Position numbers and translations under genes: made by a program. This document shows positions 18,277 to 27,440 of a DNA stretch of 64,000 bases, piece by piece (positions within the stretch are counted from its first letter, which is position 1; every line of letters starts with the position of its first letter). Source of the stretch: Pseudomonas fuscovaginae SE-1 (GTDB lineage Bacteria; Pseudomonadota; Gammaproteobacteria; Pseudomonadales; Pseudomonadaceae); NCBI RefSeq assembly GCF_000364705.1, contig NZ_AQOH01000012.1, positions 1 to 64,000 of the forward strand, read 5' to 3'. The notes below the pieces were generated by a model. It was not told the DNA's origin. It was given only the letters and a program-made list of their open reading frames with translations, and searched no databases.

Positions 18277-19632
18277 ATGACCGCACCATCCCCTGAGCTC
18301 AAACCGACGCTGAGCGTGCCCGATGTCGTCGCCATCACCGTGTCCTCGGTGACGCCCGCCAGTTCCGTCTTCGTCATTGCGCCATTTGCGATCGCCCAGT
18401 CCGGCACCGGAGTGATCTGGGCATTCATCCTGGGCGGCGTGCTGGCGCTGATGTTTGCCCTGTGCTACGCCGAACTGGGCCGGGCGCACAGTGCCGCGGG
18501 TGGCGAGTACGTGTTCGCCAAGCGGGTGTTTGGCGGTATGGCCGGTTACGCCACGTTCCTGACCGTGCTGACGATGCTGCTGTTCATTCCACCGGTGCTG
18601 GCGACTGGTGCGGCGACTTACCTCAACGCGGCACTGGGTACGCAGTTCGACGGGCAGACGGTTGCCCTGGCGATCGTGGCCCTGAGTTATCTGCTCGGGA
18701 TTCTCAACATCAAGCTCAACGCCTGGGTCACCGGCAGTTGCCTGCTGCTCGAGGTGGCGGCGCTGATGGTCATCGTGGTGTTGGGCTTCGGCCATGCCCA
18801 ACAGCCGGTCGGCAGCCTGCTCAACCCGCTCATGCTCGACAATGGCGTGTTGCGCGCGGCGCCCTGGGCGTTGGTGATCGGTGCCGTCGGCACTGCGCTG
18901 TTCTCCTTCAATGGCTATGGCGGCGCCGTGTTGCTCGCCGAAGACATGAAGTGTGGAGGTCAGGGCATCGCCAAGGCTGTCCTGTGGTCGCTGGTGCTGG
19001 TGGTGGCGATCGAACTGATTCCGCTGATTGCGCTGCTGGTGGGCGCACCGTCGCTGGAAGCCATGCTGGCCAGCCCCGATCCCATCGGCTACCTGCTGAC
19101 GGCCCACGGTAACGAAACACTGTCCCGACTGGTCAGTGCCGGGATCTTCCTGTCGGTGTTCAACGCCATCATCGCCCTGGTGATCCAGATCGGCCGGGTG
19201 ATCTACAGCAGCGGGCGTGACGAGTTGTGGATGCCGTCCCTGAACCGTGCCTTCACTCGCATCCACTCCCGGTGGGACTCGCCCTGGCTGGCGACGCTGT
19301 TCCTGGCGGTGCCTTCGGCGGCGTTGACCTTCAGTTCCAACCTGTCGGAGCTCACGTCGTTCACCGTGCTGCTGATCCTCTGCGTCTACCTGGTGGTGGG
19401 CCTGTGCGCGCTGTTCAGCCGGGTGCTGCGCCGCGACCGCGAGCACCCGTACCGGATGCCGCTGTGGCCGCTGCCGGCCGTGGCGGCGGTGATCGGCGCC
19501 GGATACCTGTTGGTCACCTTGCTGGGTGCCGCCTCCAGCCGAGATATCTTTGTCATTCTGGGTATCCTGCTCACTTCCGTGGTGCTCTACGGCACCTATG
19601 GCAAGTTGAGCCCGGCTTTCCAGAAACTTTAA
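18277..19632 (+). CDS. APC-superfamily amino-acid permease
   Basis: 451 residues and about twelve hydrophobic helices. The start is the ATG of MTAPSPELKP, preceded by GTGAGGAT; the longer frame runs into the divergent promoter. The first helix region (VVAITVSSVTPASSVFVIAP) has the broken-helix, small-residue pattern of APC transporters. It is a probable cytoplasmic-membrane importer for an amino acid, amine or small peptide derivative. The DmpA-type aminopeptidase starts 12 bp downstream, so the two likely handle uptake and hydrolysis of one substrate under the divergent LuxR regulator. Confidence 0.9.
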   Translation: MTAPSPELKPTLSVPDVVAITVSSVTPASSVFVIAPFAIAQSGTGVIWAFILGGVLALMFALCYAELGRAHSAAGGEYVFAKRVFGGMAGYATFLTVLTMLLFIPPVLATGAATYLNAALGTQFDGQTVALAIVALSYLLGILNIKLNAWVTGSCLLLEVAALMVIVVLGFGHAQQPVGSLLNPLMLDNGVLRAAPWALVIGAVGTALFSFNGYGGAVLLAEDMKCGGQGIAKAVLWSLVLVVAIELIPLIALLVGAPSLEAMLASPDPIGYLLTAHGNETLSRLVSAGIFLSVFNAIIALVIQIGRVIYSSGRDELWMPSLNRAFTRIHSRWDSPWLATLFLAVPSAALTFSSNLSELTSFTVLLILCVYLVVGLCALFSRVLRRDREHPYRMPLWPLPAVAAVIGAGYLLVTLLGAASSRDIFVILGILLTSVVLYGTYGKLSPAFQKL

Positions 19633-19644
19633 GCGAGAGAAACG

Positions 19645-20751
19645 ATGCGAGCACGCGACTTTGGTATCACCCTGGGCCTTGGAAAACCGGGTCCCCTCAA
19701 CGCGATCACCGACGTACCCGGCGTGCGGGTCGGCCATGCCACGCTGGACAAGACGCATGATGGCAAGCCCGTGCGCACCGGCGTCAGCATCGTCGAGCCG
19801 CGTGCCGGTGCCGCGCGCTATCAGCCCTGTTTCGCCGGCTGCCATGTGCTCAACGGCAATGGCGATGCCACGGGGCTGGAGTGGATTCGCGAAGCGGGCC
19901 TGCTGACCACGCCGATCGCCACCACCAACACCCACAGCGTCGGGGTGGTACGTGACGCGCTGATCGCCCATGAGCATGCGACCCTGGCGGACACGTCGAC
20001 CTACTGGTGCATGCCGGTGGTGATGGAAACCTACGATGGCGTGTTGAACGACATCTGGGGCCAGCATGTGACTGCCGAACTGGTGGAGCAGGCGTTGGCG
20101 GCGGCCAGCGGCGGGCCGGTGGTGGAGGGCGCCGTCGGCGGCGGGACCGGCATGATATGCCATGAGTTCAAGGGCGGCATCGGTAGCGCTTCACGGGAAT
20201 TGCCGGCGGAGCAGGGGGGCTGGACGGTGGGCGCCTTTGTCCAGGCCAACCACGGCCAGCGCCGCGAGCTGCGGGTCGACGGCTATCCCGTAGGCCGGGT
20301 ACTGCCGGATTCGCCGTCGCCCTTCGCCGAGCAGGATACCCCGGGCATGGGCTCGATCGTGGTGGTGCTGGCCACCGATGCGCCGCTGCTGCCGCATCAG
20401 TGCCAACGCCTGGCGCAGCGCGCCTCGGTGGGCATTGCCCGTACGGGCGGAGGCACGGACGACTCCAGCGGCGATATCTTCCTGGCGTTCTCGACCGGCA
20501 ACACGGGGCTGGCGCCAGCCGATTACAACCGTCGTGATCTGCCCCGGATCTCTCGGGTCGAGATGGTCAATAACGACCACATCTCGCCGCTGTTCGCGGC
20601 CGCCGCCGAGGCGGTCGAGGAGGCGATCATCAACGCGCTGCTGGCCGGACGCTCGATGCGGGCAGGGGACGGGCGCGAGGTGCCGATGCTGGAGGGCAAG
20701 CGCCTGCTGGAGGCTCTGCAGACCCTGGGCTGGCAAGCCGCAGCGGTATAG
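19645..20751 (+). CDS. DmpA/P1-family aminopeptidase (L-aminopeptidase / D-esterase type)
   Basis: 368 residues with strong DmpA-family features: an N-terminal DVPGVRVGH motif, GGGTGM and KGGIGSASR blocks, and the self-cleavage site Gly236-Ser237 in GMGSIVVVLATDAPL. In this N-terminal-nucleophile hydrolase family the chain cuts itself before that serine, which becomes the nucleophile. Members cleave N-terminal amino acids, beta-peptides, or D-amino-acid amides and esters. It lies 12 bp after the permease gene in one transcript. Confidence 0.92.
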   Translation: MRARDFGITLGLGKPGPLNAITDVPGVRVGHATLDKTHDGKPVRTGVSIVEPRAGAARYQPCFAGCHVLNGNGDATGLEWIREAGLLTTPIATTNTHSVGVVRDALIAHEHATLADTSTYWCMPVVMETYDGVLNDIWGQHVTAELVEQALAAASGGPVVEGAVGGGTGMICHEFKGGIGSASRELPAEQGGWTVGAFVQANHGQRRELRVDGYPVGRVLPDSPSPFAEQDTPGMGSIVVVLATDAPLLPHQCQRLAQRASVGIARTGGGTDDSSGDIFLAFSTGNTGLAPADYNRRDLPRISRVEMVNNDHISPLFAAAAEAVEEAIINALLAGRSMRAGDGREVPMLEGKRLLEALQTLGWQAAAV

Positions 20752-20787
20752 AGCGGTTTCCCAGGACAAAAAACAATCGAGTTCCCG

Positions 20788-20818
20788 GGCCTGGTTACGC
20801 CTGCTGCGCAACCAGGCC
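20788..20818 (+). terminator. Hairpin after the aminopeptidase gene
   Basis: GGCCTGGTT and AACCAGGCC form a perfect 9-bp stem with a 13-nt loop, 37 bp after the stop. There is no strong T-tract, so the terminator assignment is moderate. Confidence 0.55.
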
Positions 20819-20909
20819 GTTGCATTATCCGCTTCGCAATAATGGCAATTTAATGCCAGTTTCTGTCTTTTCTTAGTTGCCCTCGATAAAAGCGACAGTC
20901 TGAAAAAAT

Positions 20910-20951
20910 GTCTGTAGGACGGTTGCTTTGACTCGTACAGACGAGTATGTT
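20910..20951 (+). promoter_or_regulatory. Predicted sigma70-like promoter with inverted repeat
   Basis: TTGCTT (20923-20928) and TATGTT (20946-20951) are 17 bp apart. The -35 element lies between GTCTGTA (20910-20916) and TACAGAC (20936-20942), a perfect 7-bp inverted repeat with a 19-bp spacer. This is a likely operator-controlled promoter for the small ORF and the glycosyltransferase/radical SAM operon. Confidence 0.5.
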
Positions 20952-21024
20952 CTTTACGAAATGTTACTCAGCGCCACCCATCAAATTTTCAAAACAAGAA
21001 CCTGAAAAGGGAAGGGGAAAGAGC

Positions 21025-21084
21025 ATGAGCCACCATCACGTGAAGACCGTCAGACCACCACTGTATTTCCCGCCTCCATCCTGA
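21025..21084 (+). CDS. 19-residue ORF, candidate precursor peptide
   Basis: The ORF encodes MSHHHVKTVRPPLYFPPPS and ends in TGA. A purine-rich ribosome-binding site (GGGAAGGGGAAAGAGC) sits just before the ATG, the best in this gap. The composition is unusual: three consecutive His, then an Arg-Pro-Pro and Phe-Pro-Pro-Pro tail. It lies 74 bp after the predicted promoter and 218 bp before the glycosyltransferase. Very small modified peptides are known (PqqA, microcin C precursor), and the operon includes a radical SAM enzyme and an MFS exporter, so a RiPP-like precursor is conceivable. It could also be a leader peptide or chance. Part of the purine run also fits the KOPS motif GGGNAGGG. Confidence 0.45.
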   Translation: MSHHHVKTVRPPLYFPPPS

Positions 21085-21302
21085 ATGATCCGCGCCCTAC
21101 GCTACTGGCTGGTCAGGTTGACAACTGATCAATAGTCAAGGGACAAGTGCGCCTGAAACCTGCCATTTGAGCTGCCACGAGTTATCCAACTGGCAGCGCC
21201 GGGATGACAACAGGTCATTTCGTATCGCTACGCGCTGTTAAAAAGCTGGTCATTTTATTCCATGAAGACCAATACACTTCTATTGGTTCGAGAGGTATTG
21301 TC

Positions 21303-23957
21303 ATGCCTGCTGGAGCGATATTCATATCATTCGACGCCGTTGCAGTTTCCGGTATCACCGTCGAAGCCTTGAAACTGGCGAAATATCTCTTGCACAAGGG
21401 GATTGCTTCGCACCTCGACCTGGGCTATGAAATAAAGGTCGACAAAGGCAACTTTAAAAAGCCCTACACTCATGAAAAGGATATCTACCGGGATATCTTC
21501 AACCTGGTGCGTATCGAGGATATCGAGAGCGTGCCTTATTACAACGTGGACTTCATCGAGCATGTCCACAACATCCTCATCGCGCAAAAGATCCAGGTAT
21601 CCCGGGAAGAACAACAGCACCTGCTCACGGCCATCGGCGAATCGGCCCAGGTGCTGTCGCAGCGCATGATCCAATTGTGGGAACAGCTCGATATCCGCCA
21701 TGTCATCGTGGAAAACGCCACGCTGCCGGAGAACATCATCTATACCCAGGCCCTGTACCTGACCATCGAGCGTTACGGGGAGCGGCACGGCCTGGGTCGT
21801 TTCGTCATCTGGCGCGACCACGACCTGATGTGGAGCAGCGAAAAGACCGTGCTGAAATACGGCCCCGAGCCCTATCCCCATGCGATCAAGCCCCGCCCTT
21901 CGCCCCATATCACCTATGTCACCCTCAACAACGGCCTGAAGGAAAAGCTCGAACACTGGTGCGATTACCGGGTGCAAGTCGAGGTGCGCAGGAACACCTA
22001 TGACTTCAGTGGTAAGCGCCGCTACACCGGCATCAAGGAAAGCCTGGATATCCGCGACAGCGACCTGCTGATCGCCCGCACCACGCGGATCATTCCGCAA
22101 AAGCGTCAGGACCGTGACATCCACCTGGTGCAGCGGCTGAACCGGCGTTTCGCCCAGGCCGGCAGCCGGCGCCGGGTGTACCTGGCACTGGCGGGCGATC
22201 CCGGAGAACATCCGGATTACTTTGCCGAGTTGAACCGGCTGGCCCGCGAACTCGAAGTTGAAGCTTATATCAAGTTCGTTGGCGCATTGTCCCATGACTA
22301 TATGCCATCGAATGAAAAGACCCTCACCATCGAGGATCTTTATCATTCCTGCGATCTGGTTTCGTTCCTGACGTCCTGGGGTTATGACAGTTATGGAAAC
22401 CCCGTGGGCGAGGCCATCAGCAGTCAGCGCTGTTATATCGCCACGAACTACGAGTACTACCAGGAAGTATATGGCCAACATGGTTTCGAGGCGCCGATCA
22501 TGGCGATTTCGCAAGCGCATGATGGCCTGCCCGACGAAAATTTCATCGAAGACGTCTACCAGTTGCTCAATGACAAGGCGCGAATGGAACAGGTCGCCCA
22601 GCGCAACTTTTCCATTGGTCGGCGTGTACTTTCCAACAGTGTCATGGACATGCTTGATCTGAGTACTTGCGGAGGAACCATGCGTGATACAGTTTTTGTT
22701 TCGGTCGTGCTGCCGCTCTATAACGAAAGTGACCGGATCGATGTGGTACTCGATTCACTGTTTCAGCAGAAAACCCGGGATAATCTGATTACCCATGCCA
22801 GTTACGAACTGATCTTTGTCGACAACAACTCCACCGACGATTCAGTGGAAAAGATCAACCGTTTCAAGAAACGCAATCCGTCCCTGGATATCCATGTGAT
22901 CCAGGAACGCACCCAGGGGGTGTCTTCCGCCCGCAAGCGCGGCATGGACTATGCTTCGTTGCGTTCGAAAGAGCGGGATATCCGCCTGGGGGGCAGTCGC
23001 CGGCACTACATCGCCTCCGCCGATGCCGACTGCACCGTCGACCCGTATTGGCTGCACGCGCTGATTGCCAGGATGATTGCCGAGAACGGCGACCTGGGCA
23101 CCTGCAACTACTACTACAACGAAGCACATTTCCGTCAGCGGCCAAACCTGTACAACGAGATCCAGAAGACCCTGCGTTGCCGCGAAATGTCCTTCTCGCT
23201 GTTCGGCGGCTTCCCGGACGGCAAGGGTTTTGCCGTCGAACGCAAGCTCTACGACCAGGTCGGCGGTATCGAGATCTTCTACCAGTTGGAAAACGGCCGC
23301 TTCGTCGAGCACCTTTCCGATGACTGGGACTTCGGTATCCGGGTGATCGCCTGGGGCGGCAAGCCGGTCTACGCCCACGAGTCGCGTATCGAGATCAACA
23401 GCCGGCGGGTGGACACCATTCTCGACGAGGTGATCACCGGCAATGCCTACGGCCAGGACGGCATTATCATCATGAAGGACGTGCGTCCGGAGGTCGAAGG
23501 GCAGGCTGCGACACTTCGCGACACCACGCCTGCCGAGTCGTTGCAGGCCTGGGAGTATTCGATCAAGGACTACGTGCCGAAGAACATCGTGCTGCCGGCG
23601 CTGCTCAACCCGCACATCCTGCTGGAAAACCCGGCGGTCCGGGCGTTCTTCGGCGAGCCGGTGGCGGACCGCCTGTACCGGCGCATCCACGAGATCAAGC
23701 AGCAGTCGCGGGTGATCGACTTCAAGCCGATCCACGCCTACAAGACCCCGTCCTACCGGCTGTACTTCGAGTTCCGCGAGGAAATCTTCAGCGCCCTGCG
23801 CCGCGCCGTGGGCGAGGACATCGGTTACCCGCCGCCATTGCCAGCCTGCCTCGACAAGGTCGCGCCCGAGGATTTCGAGCGTTTCGTCTACTACTTCGCC
23901 GAGGACCGCGAGTCCGGCGAAGCCCACAACTATTTTGCCAACGGGGGGGTGTTCTGA
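21303..23957 (+). CDS. Bifunctional GT4-GT2 glycosyltransferase fusion
   Basis: 884 residues from the ATG of MPAGAIFISFDAV, preceded by GAGAGG; an upstream ATG at 21204 has no good site. Residues 1 to about 450 form a GT-B fold, GT4-type enzyme. Its signs are LLIARTTRIIPQKRQ in the nucleotide-sugar half and YDSYGNPVGEAISS, the acidic motif of GT4. From residue 460 a GT-A fold, family 2 enzyme begins: VVLPLYNESDRID, ELIFVDNNSTDDS and the DxD-type SADADCTVD. The GT2 half starts at an ATG (22680) directly after GGAGGAACC, so it might also be translated separately. Neither half has membrane helices, so it is probably cytoplasmic. The sugar donors and acceptor are unknown. It is the first large gene of the putative operon. 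Confidence 0.9.
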   Translation: MPAGAIFISFDAVAVSGITVEALKLAKYLLHKGIASHLDLGYEIKVDKGNFKKPYTHEKDIYRDIFNLVRIEDIESVPYYNVDFIEHVHNILIAQKIQVSREEQQHLLTAIGESAQVLSQRMIQLWEQLDIRHVIVENATLPENIIYTQALYLTIERYGERHGLGRFVIWRDHDLMWSSEKTVLKYGPEPYPHAIKPRPSPHITYVTLNNGLKEKLEHWCDYRVQVEVRRNTYDFSGKRRYTGIKESLDIRDSDLLIARTTRIIPQKRQDRDIHLVQRLNRRFAQAGSRRRVYLALAGDPGEHPDYFAELNRLARELEVEAYIKFVGALSHDYMPSNEKTLTIEDLYHSCDLVSFLTSWGYDSYGNPVGEAISSQRCYIATNYEYYQEVYGQHGFEAPIMAISQAHDGLPDENFIEDVYQLLNDKARMEQVAQRNFSIGRRVLSNSVMDMLDLSTCGGTMRDTVFVSVVLPLYNESDRIDVVLDSLFQQKTRDNLITHASYELIFVDNNSTDDSVEKINRFKKRNPSLDIHVIQERTQGVSSARKRGMDYASLRSKERDIRLGGSRRHYIASADADCTVDPYWLHALIARMIAENGDLGTCNYYYNEAHFRQRPNLYNEIQKTLRCREMSFSLFGGFPDGKGFAVERKLYDQVGGIEIFYQLENGRFVEHLSDDWDFGIRVIAWGGKPVYAHESRIEINSRRVDTILDEVITGNAYGQDGIIIMKDVRPEVEGQAATLRDTTPAESLQAWEYSIKDYVPKNIVLPALLNPHILLENPAVRAFFGEPVADRLYRRIHEIKQQSRVIDFKPIHAYKTPSYRLYFEFREEIFSALRRAVGEDIGYPPPLPACLDKVAPEDFERFVYYFAEDRESGEAHNYFANGGVF

Positions 23958-25396
23958 TGAACGGCGAAGCCTTGCACTCACTGCACGATATCGATCCGAA
24001 CTACCCGGTGCCGCGGGTCCAGGCGTTCCTCGCGCACCCGGACAACGGCGACTTCCTGGAGTACGTGTTCAACGACCCGTTCGGCTGCCATGTGTTTCCC
24101 GGCGATATCGCCGGCTACCCATTGCCGTCGTTCTTCGCGGACATGGATCGGGAAATCCGCCAGGCCCGGCAGATCCATCTGTGGGCCTACATTCCCACCT
24201 GTCGCTACCGCTGTCATTTCTGTCAGTACCCGACGGTGATCCTCAACCCCGGAGCGGCCTCGTCCCAGGTCGTGTTCCGCGACGTGGTGGACTACAACAT
24301 CAAGGAAGCCGGCCTGTGGCTGGAGCAGGTACCGAGCCTAGCCCAGGCCGAGGTCGGCGAGTTCAATATCTTCGGCGGCACGCCTTCGCTGCTGCCGGAG
24401 TCGGAGTTGCGCCGGCTGATGGCGTTCTACCGCAGCCACTTCAACTTCTCGGCCGCGACCCTGCGCTTCGAGGGCGAGCCGGGCACGCTGAACAGGGAGT
24501 ACCTGTCGCTGCTCAAGGAGCTGGGCTTCACCAAGATCAGCTTCGGCGCGCAGTCCTTCGACGATCGCATCATTGCCGCCTGCGGGCGTATGCATTCGGC
24601 CGAGGAGTGCGTGGACACCATCCACCACGCCCGTGCCATCGGCCTGGAGTGGGTCAGTGTCGACCTGATCTACGGCATGCTCGGCCAGAGCGTCGACGAT
24701 GTGAAGTACGACATGCAGAAGGCCCTGGCGCTGGAACTGTCCCACGTGGTGATCAGCAAACTGCACATGGAGGAGTTCATGAAGACCCGCACCGGGGTCT
24801 CCGGCGAAAAGCAGAGCCATTGGCAGCGCAAGGGCCTGATCAGCATGAACGACATGACCTTCCCCGGCCTGGGCAAGCAGTACCAGATGCGCGAGCTGGT
24901 GGAGCAGTACCTGGCACCCGGCTATCGCGAGCACCCGACCATGTACTTCCACCAGAACCCCCTGCCGGCGGAAAAATGGAAAGGCCTGATCACCGACCTC
25001 GAAACCCAGTACCCCGAGGTGGCGATCGGTCTGGGCGGCAGCTCCAAATGCACCCGCGCCGAGGCGATCAACATCACCGGCTACGCCAGGTACAAGCAGG
25101 CGCTGGACGAAGGCCGCCTGCCCATCGACGAAAGCCGGGGCGTCTCGCCGCTGCAGCGTGAAGTGAACGCCTTCAAGATGGCGCTTTCCACCCTGGTGCC
25201 GGTGGACGACCAGGTGTTCCGCCGGCGTTTCGACGGGCGCAGCTACCACGACAACCCGATCATCAGCGCAACCCTCAAGACGCTGGTGGACAAGGCGCTG
25301 GTCTGCGTCGAGGGCGATCGGGTGCGGCTGACGCCCAATGGCGTGACCCTGGTGGAAGCCATCATCAATACCCAGTTCACCGCACCCCAAGCCTGA
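23957..25396 (+). CDS. HemN/HemW-like radical SAM enzyme
   Basis: 479 residues; the ATG overlaps the glycosyltransferase stop (TGATG). The [4Fe-4S] site is C82-x3-C86-x2-C89 in TCRYRCHFCQ. A GGTPSLL motif follows (GGxP-like SAM contact), then FGAQSFDD and VDLIYGMLGQ, features shared with coproporphyrinogen oxidase-like HemN/HemW proteins. A HemN C-terminal domain with a winged-helix-like end (about 380-470) seems present. The N-terminal 75 residues are not part of the usual HemW family. HemN-like enzymes include heme chaperones, methyltransferases and cyclopropane-forming natural-product enzymes. Context favours a biosynthetic role over heme metabolism. Confidence 0.9.
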   Translation: MNGEALHSLHDIDPNYPVPRVQAFLAHPDNGDFLEYVFNDPFGCHVFPGDIAGYPLPSFFADMDREIRQARQIHLWAYIPTCRYRCHFCQYPTVILNPGAASSQVVFRDVVDYNIKEAGLWLEQVPSLAQAEVGEFNIFGGTPSLLPESELRRLMAFYRSHFNFSAATLRFEGEPGTLNREYLSLLKELGFTKISFGAQSFDDRIIAACGRMHSAEECVDTIHHARAIGLEWVSVDLIYGMLGQSVDDVKYDMQKALALELSHVVISKLHMEEFMKTRTGVSGEKQSHWQRKGLISMNDMTFPGLGKQYQMRELVEQYLAPGYREHPTMYFHQNPLPAEKWKGLITDLETQYPEVAIGLGGSSKCTRAEAINITGYARYKQALDEGRLPIDESRGVSPLQREVNAFKMALSTLVPVDDQVFRRRFDGRSYHDNPIISATLKTLVDKALVCVEGDRVRLTPNGVTLVEAIINTQFTAPQA

Positions 25397-25407
25397 GGAG
25401 CACGTCG

Positions 25408-26226
25408 ATGCAAGAGCACAACGGCAAATCCGTCCCGGTCTTCAGCCTCCACTATATCGCCATCGATACCGAGGCCGGGGTGACGCCGGAGCAGTTCGAA
25501 ACCTTCGTGCGCGAGAAGGGCGTGCACATTCCCTGTTACCCGGGCTGGAGCTGGACCCTGCTGCGCGGGCTGCGGGGCGAACGGGCCGGGCAGTACCTGA
25601 TGCTTTTCGAGATCGCCAGTGCCGGGCAGCGTGACCTGTATGTCGGCGCCGACGGCAACAAGACCGAACGGGCCCGCCAGTTCTGGCGCGAGCGCCCACA
25701 GGCCCGGGATATCCTCGGTGAATGGCAGCGCTACGGCACCTACGCCGAACTGCCGACGCTCTTTACCGACTACCGGCTGCTGGCCGAAAACCGCAAGAGC
25801 ACAGTGGCACCGGGCCCACGTTACCAGGAGCGGGCAGGGCAGCCGCCTATCGCCCGGGTGATCGGCATCCACAACCTGGCGCTGCGTGCGGATGTCCAGG
25901 CACAGACCTTCGAAACCTTCATCGCCGAGAACCATCAGCGCATCGAGGACTACCCGGACTGGAAGTTCCACCTGCTCAAGGGCGAGCGTGGCAATCGCCT
26001 GGACCAGTATGTGGTGATGATGGAGATCGCCAGCCTCGAAGCGCTGGATGTGTTCTACCCCGAGCCGGATATCGCCACCGACGAGGCGGCGAAATTCGCC
26101 CGGGCCCACCGCGACACCAAGCAGATGTACGAGGAGTGGAAGCAACTGGCGTCGTTCTCCGGCTCGCCGCAGATCTACACCGACTACCTGTCGGTGGCGC
26201 AGAGCCTGGAGGTGACCGCCCCTTGA
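25408..26226 (+). CDS. Unknown protein with two repeated ferredoxin-like domains (paralogue 1)
   Basis: 272 residues; the start ATG follows TGAGGAGCACGTCG. The protein is an internal duplication. Both halves (about 10-125 and 145-262) share an opening beta strand, a QxFExF block, a YPxWxxxLL(R/K)GxRG block, a QYxxxxEI strand and an EWxxxxxxxxxPxxxTDY ending. The strand-helix pattern suggests dimeric alpha-beta barrel (ABM-like) domains fused in tandem, but this is inference; no metal or heme ligand is obvious. A second copy of the gene lies after the MFS gene. It is probably an enzyme or binding protein of the same pathway. Confidence 0.82.
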   Translation: MQEHNGKSVPVFSLHYIAIDTEAGVTPEQFETFVREKGVHIPCYPGWSWTLLRGLRGERAGQYLMLFEIASAGQRDLYVGADGNKTERARQFWRERPQARDILGEWQRYGTYAELPTLFTDYRLLAENRKSTVAPGPRYQERAGQPPIARVIGIHNLALRADVQAQTFETFIAENHQRIEDYPDWKFHLLKGERGNRLDQYVVMMEIASLEALDVFYPEPDIATDEAAKFARAHRDTKQMYEEWKQLASFSGSPQIYTDYLSVAQSLEVTAP

Positions 26227-27395
26227 CGACCCGACTGCTCGATTCGCAATGGGCGGGCAATCTGCGCCAGCAGCAGGCCACCCGTCGTATCTTTCTCGTC
26301 GCCGGGCTGGGCATGGCTGCCTGGGCGCCGCTGATTCCCTTTGTCAAGGCGCGCCTGGCTATCGGCGACGACACCCTGGGCCTGCTGCTGTTCTGCATTG
26401 CCGCCGGGTCCATGCTGGCGATGCCGTTCAGCGGGCGGGCCGTCGCCCGGTTCGGCTGCCGGGCCGTGATCCTGGCCTGCGCCACGCTGTTGTGCCTGGC
26501 ACTGCCGTTCCTGCTCTATGCCAGCGCGATGCCGACGATTGCCGTGGCCCTGCTGCTGTTCGGCGCGGCCAACGGCCTGCTCGACGTGTCGATGAACGCC
26601 CAGGCGGTGATCGTCGAGCGCGACAGCGGACAGGTGAAGATGTCCGGTTTCCATGGTTTCTACAGCCTCGGCAGCGTCGCCGGGGCGGGCGGCGTCAGCC
26701 TGCTGCTGTGGGCGGGGCTGGAGCCTCTGCCGGTGGCCCTGGTGGTGGTGCTGCTGATGGCGGTGCTGCTGGTGCAGGCCGCCCCGCACCTGCTGGGTCG
26801 GCAGCTCCGCGAGTCCGCCGAGTCCGGGGGCGTTTTGCAGGCGCTAGGCCAGCCGAGCCTGCTGTTCATCGCGCTGCTGTGCTTTTTCATCTTCATGCTC
26901 GAAGGGGCGATGCTCGACTGGTCGGCGGTGTTGCTGCACAGCGAGCGGGGCCTGGACAAGAGCCACGCCGGCTTCGGCTACACCTTCTACGCCCTGGCCG
27001 TGGCACTGTGCCGACTCCGGGGCGATCGCCTGGTCAACGCCGTGGGGCAGGGGCGCACGCTGATGACCGGTGCCGGCTGCGCCGCCATCGGCCTGCTGCT
27101 GGTCGTCTCGATCGATCTGCCGGCGGTGGCACTGGGCGGTTTCGTCCTGACGGGCCTGGGCCTGGCCAACATCGTGCCGATTCTGTTCAGCACCGCCGGC
27201 AATCACCCCCGGGTGCCCTCGGGCATGGCCCTGTCGGCCGTGACCCTGGTCGGCTACAGCGGGTTGCTCTGCGGCCCGGCGCTGATCGGCCTGGTCGCCC
27301 GGCATGCCAGCCTGACCACGGCCTTTGGCGTCGGGGCGGTGATCCTGCTGCTGGTCGGCGCCAGCGCCAGGCCCCTCACGAAGGCTGCACGCTAG
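26223..27395 (+). CDS. MFS transporter (YbjJ-like)
   Basis: 390 residues from a TTG start that overlaps the previous stop (TTGA). There are about twelve hydrophobic segments. GRAVARFGCR is the loop 2-3 MFS motif, and LCRLRGDRLVNAVG in the second half resembles the GDRLV motif of YbjJ-type carriers. It lies between the two paralogous unknown proteins, which suggests it moves the operon's product or a substrate. Export is more likely if the operon is biosynthetic, but direction cannot be read from sequence. Confidence 0.88.
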   Translation: MTTRLLDSQWAGNLRQQQATRRIFLVAGLGMAAWAPLIPFVKARLAIGDDTLGLLLFCIAAGSMLAMPFSGRAVARFGCRAVILACATLLCLALPFLLYASAMPTIAVALLLFGAANGLLDVSMNAQAVIVERDSGQVKMSGFHGFYSLGSVAGAGGVSLLLWAGLEPLPVALVVVLLMAVLLVQAAPHLLGRQLRESAESGGVLQALGQPSLLFIALLCFFIFMLEGAMLDWSAVLLHSERGLDKSHAGFGYTFYALAVALCRLRGDRLVNAVGQGRTLMTGAGCAAIGLLLVVSIDLPAVALGGFVLTGLGLANIVPILFSTAGNHPRVPSGMALSAVTLVGYSGLLCGPALIGLVARHASLTTAFGVGAVILLLVGASARPLTKAAR

Positions 27396-27440
27396 ACACC
27401 ACTTATCTTCATTCCGACGTTGTTCATCCATGGAGTCATC

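Noticed and set aside
21085-21135. 16-codon ORF immediately after the 19-codon ORF
   Set aside because: No ribosome-binding site; probably chance.
21204-21302. N-terminal extension of the GT4-GT2 gene
   Set aside because: The upstream ATG has a weak site, and the extension does not fit the start of GT4 proteins.
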